In this document: one piece after another, positions 8,562 to 17,875 of the stretch
How the letters are laid out: each line of letters begins with the position of its first letter
Numbering within the stretch: the stretch's first letter is position 1
From: Asanoa ferruginea
GTDB lineage: Bacteria > Actinomycetota > Actinomycetes > Mycobacteriales > Micromonosporaceae
Direction of reading: 5' to 3'
Assembly (NCBI RefSeq): GCF_003387075.1
Contig: NZ_QUMQ01000001.1
Coordinates: 4,898,001-4,962,000 of the forward strand
Length of the DNA: 64,000 nucleotides
The notes under the pieces: generated by a model
Seen by the model: only the letters and a program-made list of their open reading frames with translations
Databases searched by the model: none
Told to the model about the DNA's origin: nothing
Translations under genes and position numbers: made by a program

Positions 8562-8592
8562 TTGACCTGAACATTTGTTGAGGTTTCAGGGT
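8562..8592 (+). promoter_or_regulatory. SoxR box between -35 and -10 of the divergent redox gene
   Basis: CCTGAACATTTGTTGAGG (8566-8583) is an 18-bp inverted repeat that on the other strand reads CCTCAA-N6-TTCAGG, one mismatch from the classic SoxR box. It sits between TTGACC (8562-8567) and CAGGGT (8587-8592). The 19-nt spacer is the over-long spacing of MerR-type promoters that the regulator corrects by twisting the DNA. The -10 element ends 6 nt before ATG 8599, so the message would be leaderless. Confidence 0.8.
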
Positions 8593-8598
8593 GGACGC

Positions 8599-9798
8599 AT
8601 GACCAACACCATCCTCGTCACCGGCGGCACCGGAAACATCGGTCGCCACCTCGTCGAACTTCTCCGCGCCGCGGGCGCCGACCACCGGGTCCTGGCCCGG
8701 CGTGGGGCCGCTTTGCTGCCACCGGGCACCGACGTCGTTCCCGGCGACCTCACCGACCCTGCCAGCCTGGGGCCCGCGCTGGCCGGCGTCGACCGGGTCT
8801 TCCTGCTCTGGCCGTTCCTGCGCGCCGACGGGATCGAGGGTGTCGTCAAGGCGCTGGTCGACGCCGGGGTCCGCAGCGTCGTGCACGTCTCCGCGCTGCA
8901 CGTCACCGACGACGACCGGCGCGCGGCCGGTGTCTGGGGCGAGGTGGAGCAGGCGATCGTCGACGCCGGTCTCGGCCACACCTTCCTACGGGCCAGCGGG
9001 TTCGCCACCAACACGCTCGCCTGGGCGGCCGCCATCCGCGGCGGCGCTACGGTGCGCATCCCCTATCCGCTGGCGCGCCGGTCGCTGATCCACGAGGCCG
9101 ACATCGCCGAGGTGGCCGCGGCGGCCCTGACCGGCGACCACGACGGCCGCTCCTATGTGCTCACCGGCCCGGCGGCGATCAGCCAGGCCGACCAGCTCGC
9201 CGCGATCGGCGCGGCGGTCGGCCGGTCGGTGCCGTTCGCCGAGCAGCCGCCCGAGGAGGCCCGCGCGCAGATGCTGACGTGGGGCGAACCGGCGTTCGTC
9301 GACCACGCCCTCGGCTACTGGGCGTCGCTGGTCGACCAGCCCGAACCGGTCACCGACACGGTCGAGGAAATCCTCGGGCGGCCGGCGCGCGGCTTCCGGC
9401 GGTGGGCCGACGATCACGTCGACGACTTCCGGCCGCTGCCGGGGCGCGAGGTCGCCGACCGCTACGTGCAGGCGTTCCGGGACGGGCGGATGGACCGTGC
9501 CCTGCGCCTCACCGCGCCCGACCTGGTGCGGGTGGCACCGCTGGAGGATGCCGCCGAGCGCACCGGGCTCGACGAGATCATGGCGCACAGCGAGCAGCTC
9601 ACCGCCGACCTCCAGATCCACGGGGTCACCGCCGACGGGCCGTTCGTCGAGCCGGGCGGCCGGCGTTTCGGGGTGCGGTTCGCGTTCGACGAGACCCACC
9701 GGCCCACCGGGCGCCGGCGGACCACCACGAAGTTCTCGCTCTACTCCGTGCACGACGGCGCGATCGTCCGCGAGGAGGTCTACTACCTCGACCGCTAG
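8599..9798 (+). CDS. NmrA-like NAD(P)-binding protein fused to a SnoaL-like domain
   Basis: 399 residues. Residues 1 to about 270 form an atypical SDR/NmrA-type Rossmann domain (VTGGTGNIGRHLVELL at the N-terminus, later SVVHVSALH). The C-terminal 120 residues, after the PLPGREVADRYVQAFRDG boundary, look like a SnoaL/NTF2 fold. The fold suggests an NAD(P)H-dependent quinone or ketone reductase or a redox sensor; the substrate is unknown. It is the likely target of SoxR, which points to handling of redox-cycling quinones or pigments. It ends by sharing CTAG 9795-9798 with the next convergent gene. Confidence 0.8.
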   Translation: MTNTILVTGGTGNIGRHLVELLRAAGADHRVLARRGAALLPPGTDVVPGDLTDPASLGPALAGVDRVFLLWPFLRADGIEGVVKALVDAGVRSVVHVSALHVTDDDRRAAGVWGEVEQAIVDAGLGHTFLRASGFATNTLAWAAAIRGGATVRIPYPLARRSLIHEADIAEVAAAALTGDHDGRSYVLTGPAAISQADQLAAIGAAVGRSVPFAEQPPEEARAQMLTWGEPAFVDHALGYWASLVDQPEPVTDTVEEILGRPARGFRRWADDHVDDFRPLPGREVADRYVQAFRDGRMDRALRLTAPDLVRVAPLEDAAERTGLDEIMAHSEQLTADLQIHGVTADGPFVEPGGRRFGVRFAFDETHRPTGRRRTTTKFSLYSVHDGAIVREEVYYLDR

Positions 9799-10868
9799 GG
9801 TGCGGGCGCGGCGGCCAACCCGGTGCAGCCCTTGGCGGCCTTGAGCTTGCTCTCGATGCGCTTCTTCGCGGTGCCGGAGACCAGCACCGGCTGCCCGGTG
9901 CCGGAGACGGTGGCCGGCAGGAACTGGTTCTTGACCACCTGCCGGTCGCGCACGGTCAGCTTCAGCACGCCGGAGTCGGTGCTGTGCGAGTCGCCGTACC
10001 AGAGGAAGTTGCCCAGCCCGAAATGCACGTAGGTGTCGCCTTCCCAGCCGTCGGTGAGCAGGGTGTGCGCGTGGGTGCCGAGCACGATGTCGGCGCCGTC
10101 GCGCGCCATCCGCTTCGCGAACGTCTTCATCTGGGCGCTCGGGCACGAACTGCCCTCGATGCCCCAGTGCATGAACACGATGACCAGGTCGGCCTTGGCG
10201 CGGGCGGCCTTCACCGCGGCCGAGGCGCGGGCCGGGTCGAACGCCATCGCGATGCCGGGGCGGGTGTCGGTCGGCTTCCACTGCGCCGACAACTCGGCGA
10301 CCTGTGACATCCCGAGCACCGCGATCTTCACGCCCTTGACCTCGGTGAGCCACGGCGCGTAGGCGTCGTCGGCGGTGCGGCCGGCGCCGAAGACCGGATA
10401 GTCGGCCGCGTCGGCGGCGGCCAGCGTGTCCAGCAGGCCCACCTGGCCGTAGTCGAGCGCGTGGTTGTTGGCCACCGAGGCCGCGTCGACGCCGGCCGCC
10501 CGCAACGCGGCGAACGCGGTCTTCGGCGCCCGGAAGTGGAAGCGCTTCGGCTCGGGCGTGCCCCGGCCGGTCACCGCGGTCTCCAGGTTGACGATCGTGA
10601 GGTCGGCGTCGCCGAGCGTCTTGGCGATCGACCCGAACGCGGTGTCCGGTTTGTCCAGCAGCCCCAGCGTGCGGCCGGTGAAGTGCACGTCGCCCGCGAA
10701 CGCCAGGGTCAGGGTCGCCGGCTCAGCCGGCGGTGCCGCGGTGGGCACCGACGAGGGCGCCGCGGCCGGCGCGCTGGACCGCCACCTCGGCTCCGGTTCC
10801 TCAGCGCCGCACCCGGCGGCCAACACACCCGCCGTGACCAGCACAACCGCCGCCCTCGTTCGCCTCAT
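9795..10868 (-). CDS. CapA-family lipoprotein (PGA_cap metallophosphatase fold)
   Basis: 357 residues with a lipoprotein signal (VLAAGC, Cys about 20). The rest is the CapA/PgsA domain: LAFAGDVHFTGR, ASVANNHALDYG, VIVFMHWGIE and VLGTHAHTLL supply the metal ligands of a calcineurin-like phosphoesterase fold. Members are linked to poly-gamma-glutamate capsule export in Bacillus. No capB or capC homologue is seen nearby, so here it may be an envelope hydrolase of unknown substrate. TACTCT (complement of 10875-10880) lies 6 nt before the ATG, suggesting a leaderless start. Confidence 0.85.
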   Translation of the reverse strand: MRRTRAAVVLVTAGVLAAGCGAEEPEPRWRSSAPAAAPSSVPTAAPPAEPATLTLAFAGDVHFTGRTLGLLDKPDTAFGSIAKTLGDADLTIVNLETAVTGRGTPEPKRFHFRAPKTAFAALRAAGVDAASVANNHALDYGQVGLLDTLAAADAADYPVFGAGRTADDAYAPWLTEVKGVKIAVLGMSQVAELSAQWKPTDTRPGIAMAFDPARASAAVKAARAKADLVIVFMHWGIEGSSCPSAQMKTFAKRMARDGADIVLGTHAHTLLTDGWEGDTYVHFGLGNFLWYGDSHSTDSGVLKLTVRDRQVVKNQFLPATVSGTGQPVLVSGTAKKRIESKLKAAKGCTGLAAAPAP

Positions 10869-10898
10869 GGCGAGAGAGTACGAGAGGAAGGCTCGCCT

Positions 10899-11414
10899 TC
10901 AGGACCCCGCCCACGCCGCCGACAGCAGGTCGCGGGTGTCGGTGAGCAACTGCGGCAGCACCTTGGTCTGCCCGACGATCGGCATGAAGTTGCCGTCGCC
11001 ACCGAACCGGGGGACCACGTGCTGGTGCAGGTGCTCGGCGATCCCGGCCCCGGCGACGTGGCCCTGGTTGAGCCCGATGTTGAAGCCGTGCGCGCCGCTG
11101 ACCCGGCGGACCGTGCGCATCGCCTCCTGGGTGAACGCCGCCACCTCGACGACCTCCTCGTCGGTGAGGTCGGTGTAGTCGGCGACGTGCCGGTAGGGGC
11201 AGATGAGCAGGTGACCCGGGTTGTAGGGGTAGAGGTTGAGCACGGCGTAGACCACCTCGCCGCGGGCGACCACCAGGCTCTCGTCGGCGGGCAGGTGCGG
11301 CGCCTGGTCGAACGGGCAGCCTTCACGCGCGGCGCCGCCCTTGATGTAGGCCATCCGGTGCGGCGTCCAGAGCCGGTCGAGCCCGTCGGGCTCGCCCGGA
11401 TTACCCAAGGTCAT
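10899..11414 (-). CDS. HIT-family nucleotide hydrolase/phosphorylase
   Basis: 171 residues. The histidine triad is HLHQHVV (His128, His130, His132), preceded by the nucleotide-binding LNLYPYNPGHLLICPYRH. In Mycobacterium the gene at this place (Rv2613c) is a diadenosine tetraphosphate phosphorylase next to thrS and pgsA, so the same role is likely here. ATG 11414 is preferred over TTG 11417 because TAGGAT (complement of 11421-11426) lies 6 nt upstream of it. thrS and a DoxX gene lie upstream on the same strand. Confidence 0.88.
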   Translation of the reverse strand: MTLGNPGEPDGLDRLWTPHRMAYIKGGAAREGCPFDQAPHLPADESLVVARGEVVYAVLNLYPYNPGHLLICPYRHVADYTDLTDEEVVEVAAFTQEAMRTVRRVSGAHGFNIGLNQGHVAGAGIAEHLHQHVVPRFGGDGNFMPIVGQTKVLPQLLTDTRDLLSAAWAGS

Positions 11415-11432
11415 CAACTGATCCTAGACAGC

Positions 11433-11789
11433 TCACCAGACGCCGTGGTAGCTCAGGCTCACCACCAACTCGGCGACCACGGTCACGAAGAACACGGCCC
11501 ACCCGACCAGGTTGCGGGAGCCGACCCGCAGGTGGGCGATGAGCGCGCCGACGAAGTAGAGCACGAGGCCGGCGCTGGCCAGGGTGCACACCAACGGCAC
11601 CGCGAACCCGACCAGCAGGCCCACGGAGCCCGCCGCCAGCACCGTGCCCAGCCTCGGCATCCACGAGTGCGGCAGCCGCTTCATGTCCAACTGGGCCTTG
11701 GGATAGTCGTGGCCGGTCAGGTAGGTGAAGGCGGCGATGGCGGTGAATGCCGAGGCCAGGATGGTGAGCGTGACGTAAGCGGCGAACAC
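11433..11789 (-). CDS. DoxX family membrane protein
   Basis: 118 residues with four membrane helices, the standard DoxX topology; residues KAQLDMKRLPHSW between helices 1 and 2 are typical. GTG 11789 follows GGAAGGAAC; the frame runs further upstream but lacks a start signal. DoxX proteins associate with redox or sulfur metabolism in the membrane, with no fixed reaction. It lies between thrS (64 nt upstream) and the HIT gene (18 nt downstream), all on minus. Confidence 0.8.
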   Translation of the reverse strand: MFAAYVTLTILASAFTAIAAFTYLTGHDYPKAQLDMKRLPHSWMPRLGTVLAAGSVGLLVGFAVPLVCTLASAGLVLYFVGALIAHLRVGSRNLVGWAVFFVTVVAELVVSLSYHGVW

Positions 11790-11853
11790 AGATGTTCCTT
11801 CCGGAGAGCGTCGTTTCGCTTCAACCGACGACGTAGCTCCCCGGAATGTGAGG

Positions 11854-13860
11854 TCAGGCCGCCGAGGGTGAGACGTTGGTGCGCGACCGGACCACCTCGA
11901 CCACATGCGCGACGGCCTCGGCCAGCGGCACGCCGTTGCGCTGCGAGCCGTCGCGGTAGCGGAACGAGACGGTCGAACCGGACACGTCGTCGTCGCCCGC
12001 GATCGCCATGAACGGGATCTTCTGCTGCTGCGCGGTGCGGATCTTCTTCTGCATCCGGTCGTCGGAGCCGTCGACCTCGGCCCGGATCCCCTCGGCCTTG
12101 AGCGCGTCGACGAACGACTGCAGGTAGGCGCCGTGGTCGTCGCGGATCGGGATGCCGATCACCTGCACCGGCGCCAGCCAGGCCGGGAACGCGCCCGCGT
12201 AGTGCTCGGTCAGGATGCCGAAGAAGCGCTCGATCGAGCCGAACAGCGCACGGTGGATCATGACCGGTTGCTGCCGGGTGCCGTCGGCCGCCTGGTATTC
12301 CAGGCCGAACCGCTTGGGCTGGTTGAAGTCGACCTGGATGGTCGACATCTGCCAGGTGCGGCCGATCGCGTCGCGGGCCTGCACCGAGATCTTCGGGCCG
12401 TAGAACGCCGCGCCGCCCGGGTCGGGCACCAGTTCCAGGCCGGACTCGCGGGCCGCGGACTCGAGCTCGGCGGTCGCCTCCGCCCAGTCGGCGTCGTCAC
12501 CGATGAACTTGGGCGAGTCGTCCTTGGTCGACAGCTCGAGATAGAAGTCTTCGAGGCCGTAGTCGCGCAGCAGGTCGAGCACGAACTTGAGCAGGAACCG
12601 CAGCTCGCCCGGCATCTGCTCCTTGGTGGTGTAGATGTGCGCGTCGTCCATCGTGAGCCCGCGCACCCGGGTCAGGCCGTGCACGACGCCCGACTTCTCG
12701 TAGCGGTAGACCGAGCCGAACTCGAACATCCGCAGCGGCAGCTCCCGGTAGGACCGACCGCGGGCCTTGTAGATCAGGTTGTGCATCGGGCAGTTCATCG
12801 GCTTGAGGAAGTATTCCGCGCCTTCGAGCTGCATCGGCGGGAACATCGTGTCCTTGTAGTAGGGCAGGTGGCCCGAGGTCTCGAAGAGCTGCCCCTTGGT
12901 GATGTGCGGGGTGTTGACGAACTCGTAGCCGGAGATCTCGTGCTGCTGCCGCGAGTAGTTCTCCATCTCGCGGCGGATGATCCCACCCTTGGGGTGGAAC
13001 ACCACGAGCCCCGAGCCGATCTCGTCCGGGAACGAGAAGAGGTCCAGGTCGGCGCCGAGCTTGCGGTGGTCGCGCTTGGCGGCCTCTTCGAGCAGCTTCA
13101 GGTATGCCTTGAGCGCGTCGCGGGTCGGCCACGCCGTCCCGTACACCCGCTGCAGTTGGGGGTTCTTCTCGGAACCGCGCCAGTAGGCGGCGGCCGAGCG
13201 CATCAGCCTGAACGCGCCGATCAGCCGGGTGCTCGGCAGGTGTGGGCCACGGCACAGGTCGGACCAGCAGGTCTTGCCGCTCTCCGCGTCGACGTTGTCG
13301 TAGATCGTCAGCTCGCCGCCGCCGACCTCGACGGTCTCCTCGGAGTCGAGCTCGCCGGTGCCCTTGATATCGACGAGCTGGAGCTTGTAGGGCTCGTCGG
13401 CGAGCTCGGTGCGGGCCTCTTCGACCGAGGCGAACCGGCGCCGGCGGAAGCGCTGCCCCGACTTGATGATCTCCTGCATGCGCTTCTCGAGCTTGCTGAG
13501 GTCGTCGGGCTGAAACGGCTTGGCCACGTCGAAGTCGTAGTAGAAGCCGTTTTCGATCGGCGGGCCGATGCCCAGCTTGGCCTCGGGAAACACATCCTGC
13601 ACAGCCTGCGCGAGCACGTGTGCGGCGGAGTGCCGGAGCACGTTGAGGCCGTCGGGCTCGTCGATGGCCACCGGGGTCACCGTGGCGTCGGACTCGGGCG
13701 CCCAGTCGAGGTCACGCAGCCGGCCCTCGGCGTCGCGCACGACCACGATCGCCTTCGGGCCGCTCATCGGCAGCCCGGCCGCCGACACCGTGTCGGCCGC
13801 CGTCGTCCCCGCGGCGACGACGACGGGGTCGGCCATTGCGGGGGTACGGGATGCGGACAC
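11854..13860 (-). CDS. thrS: Threonyl-tRNA synthetase
   Basis: 668 residues. Domains in order: TGS-like (about 10-70), the editing domain with HSAAH (His77, His81), the class II core with [10 protein letters not shown] (zinc Cys/His) and motif 2 around [16 protein letters not shown], then the anticodon-binding domain (VQVIGIPI to the end). GTG 13860 is chosen because GAGGAGATC lies just upstream; an in-frame ATG at about 13905 would add 15 residues. Cytoplasmic and essential. Its neighbours on minus are DoxX and HIT, a partial match to the mycobacterial thrS-HIT-pgsA order. Confidence 0.95.
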   Translation of the reverse strand: MSASRTPAMADPVVVAAGTTAADTVSAAGLPMSGPKAIVVVRDAEGRLRDLDWAPESDATVTPVAIDEPDGLNVLRHSAAHVLAQAVQDVFPEAKLGIGPPIENGFYYDFDVAKPFQPDDLSKLEKRMQEIIKSGQRFRRRRFASVEEARTELADEPYKLQLVDIKGTGELDSEETVEVGGGELTIYDNVDAESGKTCWSDLCRGPHLPSTRLIGAFRLMRSAAAYWRGSEKNPQLQRVYGTAWPTRDALKAYLKLLEEAAKRDHRKLGADLDLFSFPDEIGSGLVVFHPKGGIIRREMENYSRQQHEISGYEFVNTPHITKGQLFETSGHLPYYKDTMFPPMQLEGAEYFLKPMNCPMHNLIYKARGRSYRELPLRMFEFGSVYRYEKSGVVHGLTRVRGLTMDDAHIYTTKEQMPGELRFLLKFVLDLLRDYGLEDFYLELSTKDDSPKFIGDDADWAEATAELESAARESGLELVPDPGGAAFYGPKISVQARDAIGRTWQMSTIQVDFNQPKRFGLEYQAADGTRQQPVMIHRALFGSIERFFGILTEHYAGAFPAWLAPVQVIGIPIRDDHGAYLQSFVDALKAEGIRAEVDGSDDRMQKKIRTAQQQKIPFMAIAGDDDVSGSTVSFRYRDGSQRNGVPLAEAVAHVVEVVRSRTNVSPSAA

Positions 13861-13955
13861 GCTGATCTCCTCGGTCGGTAGGACGTTTGGGTAAATGCTA
13901 GTCATCACGCCTGGCGACGCTGCGCCCAGCCGGACCCGGGAGTTACATTCAGCTC

Positions 13956-15113
13956 GTGAGCCCGTCGGACATGATCGCCGCGCTGCAGCGCCGCTACCAG
14001 ACGTTTTTCGCGACCCAGCCTGCCGTGCCGTTCGCGGTCGCCCCCGCGGGGGCGCAGGCACACGTGTTCGGCACCGGAGACCCGGTGTTCACGATCACCG
14101 TCAAGGACCAGCGGGGCGCCAAGGCGCTCGCCGGCCTCGACCAGTTCGGCGTTGCCGTCGCCTACCTCCACGGCTGGCTCGACGTCGACGGCGACCTCGC
14201 CGCCGCCCTACGCATGCGCCGCTTCTTCAACGACTTCCACCCGATCGCCTTCCTGTCCCGGTTCACCCCGGCCGCCCTGGTCCAGGGCCGCAAGGAAAAC
14301 GACCGGCGGGCGATCTCGCAGCACTACGACGAAGACAGCGAGTTCTTCCTGAGCTTCCTCGACACCCGGCACCGCTGCTACACCGAGGGCGTGTTCGCCA
14401 GTGACGACGAGCCGCTGGAAGACGCGATGACCCGCAAGATGGATCTCGCGCTCGAAGCGATCGAGGTCAAGCCCGGCGACCGGGTGCTGGAGGTGGGCGG
14501 CGGCTGGGGCGCGTTCTCCGAGCACGCGGCCCGACGCGGCATCGAGGTGACCACCACGACCCTGGCGGTCGAGTCGGAGCGCTACCTCAAGGACCTGTTC
14601 GCCCGCGAGAAGCTCCCGGTCAACGTGGTCCGCCAGCACATCTTCGGCTACCACAGCGACCAGAAGTTCGACGCGATCGTCAACATGGGCGTCACCGAGC
14701 ACCTGCCCGACTACAAGACCACCCTGGCGAAATACGCCGAGCTGCTCCGGCCGGGCGGCCGGGTCTACCTCGACGCGCTGGCGATGCGCCGCAAGCACGG
14801 CATCTCGACGTTCATGAAGCGCTACATCTACCCCGGCAACTCGGCGCCGCTGCTGCTGCACCAATACCTGCGGCACGTGTCCCGGTCGCCGTTCGAGCTG
14901 ATCAGCGTCGCCGACGACCGGCACAACTACTACCTGACCTGCCGCGAGTGGGCCAAGCGGCTCGACGAGCGGCGCGACGAGATCGTGGCCCGGTGGGGCG
15001 AGCCGCTCTACCGCCGGTTCCGGCTGTTCCTCTGGGGCTCGGCCGCGGGCTTCGACACGGGCCTCGTGCAGGCCTATCGCTGGGTGCTCCAGATGCCCGG
15101 GACGCCCGCCTAG
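13956..15113 (+). CDS. CFA-type SAM-dependent methyltransferase
   Basis: 385 residues, resembling cyclopropane-fatty-acyl-phospholipid synthases and mycolic acid methyltransferases. The SAM site [17 protein letters not shown] lies near residue 177, followed by [16 protein letters not shown] and the [17 protein letters not shown] region that precedes the fold in this family. It may modify membrane lipid acyl chains, but this subgroup is not well defined. GTG 13956 lies 6 nt after TACATT (13944-13949), so it is probably leaderless. It is divergent from thrS and shares its stop CTAG (15110-15113) with the convergent TetR gene. Confidence 0.82.
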   Translation: MSPSDMIAALQRRYQTFFATQPAVPFAVAPAGAQAHVFGTGDPVFTITVKDQRGAKALAGLDQFGVAVAYLHGWLDVDGDLAAALRMRRFFNDFHPIAFLSRFTPAALVQGRKENDRRAISQHYDEDSEFFLSFLDTRHRCYTEGVFASDDEPLEDAMTRKMDLALEAIEVKPGDRVLEVGGGWGAFSEHAARRGIEVTTTTLAVESERYLKDLFAREKLPVNVVRQHIFGYHSDQKFDAIVNMGVTEHLPDYKTTLAKYAELLRPGGRVYLDALAMRRKHGISTFMKRYIYPGNSAPLLLHQYLRHVSRSPFELISVADDRHNYYLTCREWAKRLDERRDEIVARWGEPLYRRFRLFLWGSAAGFDTGLVQAYRWVLQMPGTPA

Positions 15114-15676
15114 CGGGGTGGGCGCAGGCCGTCGAGCACGAACCCGAGGAGGCGATCGGCCGACTCGGGGGCGTGCTCGGTGGCCATCACCACGCCGTGC
15201 ACCAGGCGCAGCACGTCGTCGGGCTCGACCTCCTTGCGGATGGCGCCGGACTCCTGTGCGCGCCGCAGCAGGTCGCCGATCGCGACCCGCATCATCGTCT
15301 TGCAGTCGATCATGGTGGCCGAGTCGGTGCCGAGCATCTGTTTGACCGCGATGCCCAGCCCGCGCCTTGTCTTGATGTAGTCGAACTGCATCCGCAGCCA
15401 CTCGGCCAGCGCCTCGCTGGGGTCTTCGCGACTGGCGAGGGCCTCGCCGCGGGTGCACAGCGCGCCGATCTCGTCGCGATAGACCGCCTCGAGCAGCGAC
15501 TCGCGGTCCGGAAAGTGCCGGTATAGGGTGCCTGGGCCGACCCCGGCGCGCCGGGCGATGTCGTCGAGCGTCGCCTTCTCGCCGTTGGCGCTGAACGCGT
15601 CGCGGGCCGCCACCATGACCCGTTCGCGGTTGCGCCGCGCGTCGGCGCGCAGCGGCCGTTCGGTCGTCACCAGCAC
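15110..15676 (-). CDS. TetR-family repressor of the adjacent MFS pump
   Basis: 188 residues. The helix-turn-helix is ATLDDIARRAGVGPGTLYRHFPDRESLLEAV (about 35-65), and the rest is a helical ligand and dimerisation domain. It is divergent from a drug-pump-type MFS gene with a 145-nt gap that holds three CGGAGA-type palindromes, so autoregulation and pump control are likely. The inducer cannot be read. Confidence 0.88.
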   Translation of the reverse strand: MLVTTERPLRADARRNRERVMVAARDAFSANGEKATLDDIARRAGVGPGTLYRHFPDRESLLEAVYRDEIGALCTRGEALASREDPSEALAEWLRMQFDYIKTRRGLGIAVKQMLGTDSATMIDCKTMMRVAIGDLLRRAQESGAIRKEVEPDDVLRLVHGVVMATEHAPESADRLLGFVLDGLRPPR

Positions 15677-15713
15677 CCACCTCCCGGGTCACTGTGGGGC
15701 AACACACTATTAA

Positions 15714-15794
15714 CGGAGACTGTCTCCGGATAGTGTTGCGAAATCGGAGACGTCCTCCATATGCTAGCTCAGTAAGAACCGGAGAGCATCTCCG
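15714..15794. promoter_or_regulatory. Three operator-like palindromes between tetR and the MFS gene
   Basis: CGGAGACTGTCTCCG (15714-15728) and CGGAGAGCATCTCCG (15780-15794) are perfect or near-perfect palindromes with the same arms. A third, imperfect copy, CGGAGACGTCCTCC (15745-15758), lies between. Their starts are 31 and 35 nt apart, compatible with co-operative TetR dimer binding over both divergent promoters. Confidence 0.75.
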
Positions 15795-15821
15795 CTTAGA
15801 CCACTCCGCTCGGGGGAAATC

Positions 15822-17306
15822 TTGTCCACCCAAACTGCCGCACCGGCCGTCGTGCGCTCCAGCGCCGAGGCCCGCGCACCGGGCCGGCTCGCCCTGCTCA
15901 TCATCGTGAGCGCCCAACTCATGCTGATCGTCGACGGCACGGTCATGAACGTCGCGCTCCCGCACATCCAGGAGGGCCTGGGCTTCTCCACCGCCGGCCT
16001 GTCCTGGGTGATCAACGCGTACACGCTGACCTTCGGTGGCCTGTTGCTGCTCGGCGGCCGAGCCGGCGACATCCTCGGCCGGCGCCGGATGTTCGTCTTC
16101 GGCATCGCGCTGTTCACGATCGCGTCGCTGGTCGGCGGCCTGGCCACCTCGGCGACCTGGCTGCTCGCGGCCCGCGTCGCGCAGGGCGTCGGCGCTGCCA
16201 TGGCCGGCCCCAACACCATCGCGTTGATCTCCACCACGTTCACCGAACCCCGCCAGCGGATCCGGGCGCTCGCCCTGCTCTCGGCGATGGCCAGCGCCGG
16301 CTTCGCGATCGGGCTGATCGTCGGCGGGGTGCTCACCGACGCCCTGTCCTGGCGCTGGGTGTTGTTCATCAACGTCCCGTTCGGCCTGGCCGCCGTGTTC
16401 CTCGCGCCCCGGCACGTCCGCGAGCCGGAGCGGCACCCCGGCCGGCTCGAATGGCCCGGCGCGCTGACCGCCACGCTCGGCATCGGCGCCCTGGTCTACG
16501 GGTTCATCCACGCCTCCACGCACGGCTGGACCGCCGGCGAGACGCTCGGTTCGCTGGGCGTCGGCGTGGTGCTGCTGATCTCGTTCCTGGTCATCCAGGC
16601 TCGCTCCGCCCAGCCGCTGGTGCCGCTGTCGCTGTTCAAGGACCGCAACCGGGCGGTGGGTTATGTCGGGTTCCTCCTGGGCCCGGCGGCGATGATGTCT
16701 GCGTTCTACTTCCTGACCCAGTTCATCCAGATCGTGCTCGGGTTCGGCCCGCTCCAGACGGGCCTCGCGTTCCTGCCGATGGCGGGTTCGATGTTCGCGA
16801 TGACCCGGGTCGTGCCACGGCTGCTCCCCAAGATCGGCCCGCGGCCGCTCGCCCTGGTCGGCGCGCCGCTGATGGTCGCCGGTCTGGCCTGGCTGACCCA
16901 ACTTTCCACCACCAGCGGGTACGCGGGTGCGCTGCTCGGCCCGATGATCCTGCTCGGCCTCGGCGGCGGCCTGATCTTCGTGCCGCTGACCCCGGTGATC
17001 ATGGGTTCGGTGCAGCCGAAGGAGGCCGGTGCGGCCAGCGGCGTGCTCCAGACCATGCAGCAGATCGGCGCGACGCTCGGGCTCGCGGTGCTGATCGCGG
17101 TGTTCGGCGCCGCGGTGGGCCGGGAGAACACGGCGGGCACGGCCGACCCGGTGAGCTTCGTACACGGCATGAACGTCGCGAACGTGGTCTCCGTGATCAT
17201 CGCGCTCGGCCTGGTCGTGGTGGCGCTGAGCTTCCGCTCGGTGCGCCGCCCGGCGCCGGCACCTTCGCCTTCCGCGGAGCCGGACGTGATCATCGAACCG
17301 GCGTAG
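15822..17306 (+). CDS. MFS drug efflux pump, DHA2 (EmrB/QacA) type
   Basis: 494 residues with about 14 membrane segments. Motif D1-like LIVDGTVMNVALPHIQ follows helix 1, and motif A is GGRAGDILGRRRMF. Motif C-like GFAIGLIVGGVLTD is present. The start is TTG 15822 after CGGGGGAAAT. Exports amphiphilic drugs in known members. It is divergent from a TetR regulator with shared operators, so it is probably induced by its own substrate. An imperfect 12-bp hairpin at 17330-17365 follows. Confidence 0.88.
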   Translation: MSTQTAAPAVVRSSAEARAPGRLALLIIVSAQLMLIVDGTVMNVALPHIQEGLGFSTAGLSWVINAYTLTFGGLLLLGGRAGDILGRRRMFVFGIALFTIASLVGGLATSATWLLAARVAQGVGAAMAGPNTIALISTTFTEPRQRIRALALLSAMASAGFAIGLIVGGVLTDALSWRWVLFINVPFGLAAVFLAPRHVREPERHPGRLEWPGALTATLGIGALVYGFIHASTHGWTAGETLGSLGVGVVLLISFLVIQARSAQPLVPLSLFKDRNRAVGYVGFLLGPAAMMSAFYFLTQFIQIVLGFGPLQTGLAFLPMAGSMFAMTRVVPRLLPKIGPRPLALVGAPLMVAGLAWLTQLSTTSGYAGALLGPMILLGLGGGLIFVPLTPVIMGSVQPKEAGAASGVLQTMQQIGATLGLAVLIAVFGAAVGRENTAGTADPVSFVHGMNVANVVSVIIALGLVVVALSFRSVRRPAPAPSPSAEPDVIIEPA

Positions 17307-17329
17307 TAAAGCGTTTCTCGGGGGAAAGA

Positions 17330-17365
17330 CGGCGGGTCATGGGCGGTTTCGCTCATGACCCGTCG
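17330..17365 (+). terminator. Hairpin after the MFS gene
   Basis: CGGGTCATG (17333-17341) pairs with CATGACCCG (17354-17362), extended by three more pairs including one G-U. The loop is 12 nt. It lies 24 nt after the MFS stop and just before the SnoaL-like gene. Confidence 0.6.
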
Positions 17366-17388
17366 CCGTTTGGGTAAAGGTCCCCGGC

Positions 17389-17784
17389 ATGGATGAGTCG
17401 CTCGCGCGGGCCACGGTAGAGGACTGGATCGAAGCCTATGAGCAGGTCTGGCGTACGCCGGGCACCGCTGCTCTTGCTTCGATCTTCGTTGAGGATGCGC
17501 GTTACTCGCAGGGCCCCTACGAGGAGCCGGTGGTCGGGCTGGCCGCGATCGGTCGGATGTGGGAGGCGGCCCGGGAGGGTGCGGCGGAGCCGTTCACGAT
17601 GACGAGTTCGATCGTCGCGGTCGACGGTGACACCGCCGTCGTGCGGGTCGAGGTGCACTACGCGGAGCCGACTCCGCACGAATACCGCGACCTCTGGGTC
17701 ATGCGGTTCGCCCCTGATGGGCGATGTCGGGAATACGAGGAATGGCCGTTCGCCCCGAGCGACCGGATCACTATGTCCTCATAA
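17389..17784 (+). CDS. SnoaL/NTF2-like protein
   Basis: 131 residues with the pattern of a small cone-shaped NTF2-like fold: N-terminal helices (VEDWIEAYEQVWRTPG), then VEDARYSQGPYEEP and alternating strands to the C-terminus. Family members include polyketide cyclases and small-ligand isomerases as well as proteins without catalysis, so no reaction is assigned. It lies alone on plus between an MFS pump and a two-component system. Confidence 0.75.
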   Translation: MDESLARATVEDWIEAYEQVWRTPGTAALASIFVEDARYSQGPYEEPVVGLAAIGRMWEAAREGAAEPFTMTSSIVAVDGDTAVVRVEVHYAEPTPHEYRDLWVMRFAPDGRCREYEEWPFAPSDRITMSS

Positions 17785-17875
17785 GACGGTGTAAGTCGGG
17801 CTTTTCGGGCGCAGCGCCGCGAATGACGGACAGTGTGGCCGCTCGCTGACTTGCCAAGGGCAGTAGGTTCTTCAC

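Noticed and set aside
11905-13881. Open frame of 658 codons on plus, antisense to thrS
   Set aside because: It is a mirror of a high-G+C coding gene; composition is Arg/Gly/Val-rich without family motifs, and thrS is certain.
13861-13955. T-box riboswitch before thrS
   Set aside because: The gap to the divergent gene is under 100 nt and shows no T-box core or specifier stem.
14208-17165. Open frame of 985 codons on minus across the CFA, TetR and MFS genes
   Set aside because: It spans several real genes and intergenic DNA and has only low-complexity charged sequence.
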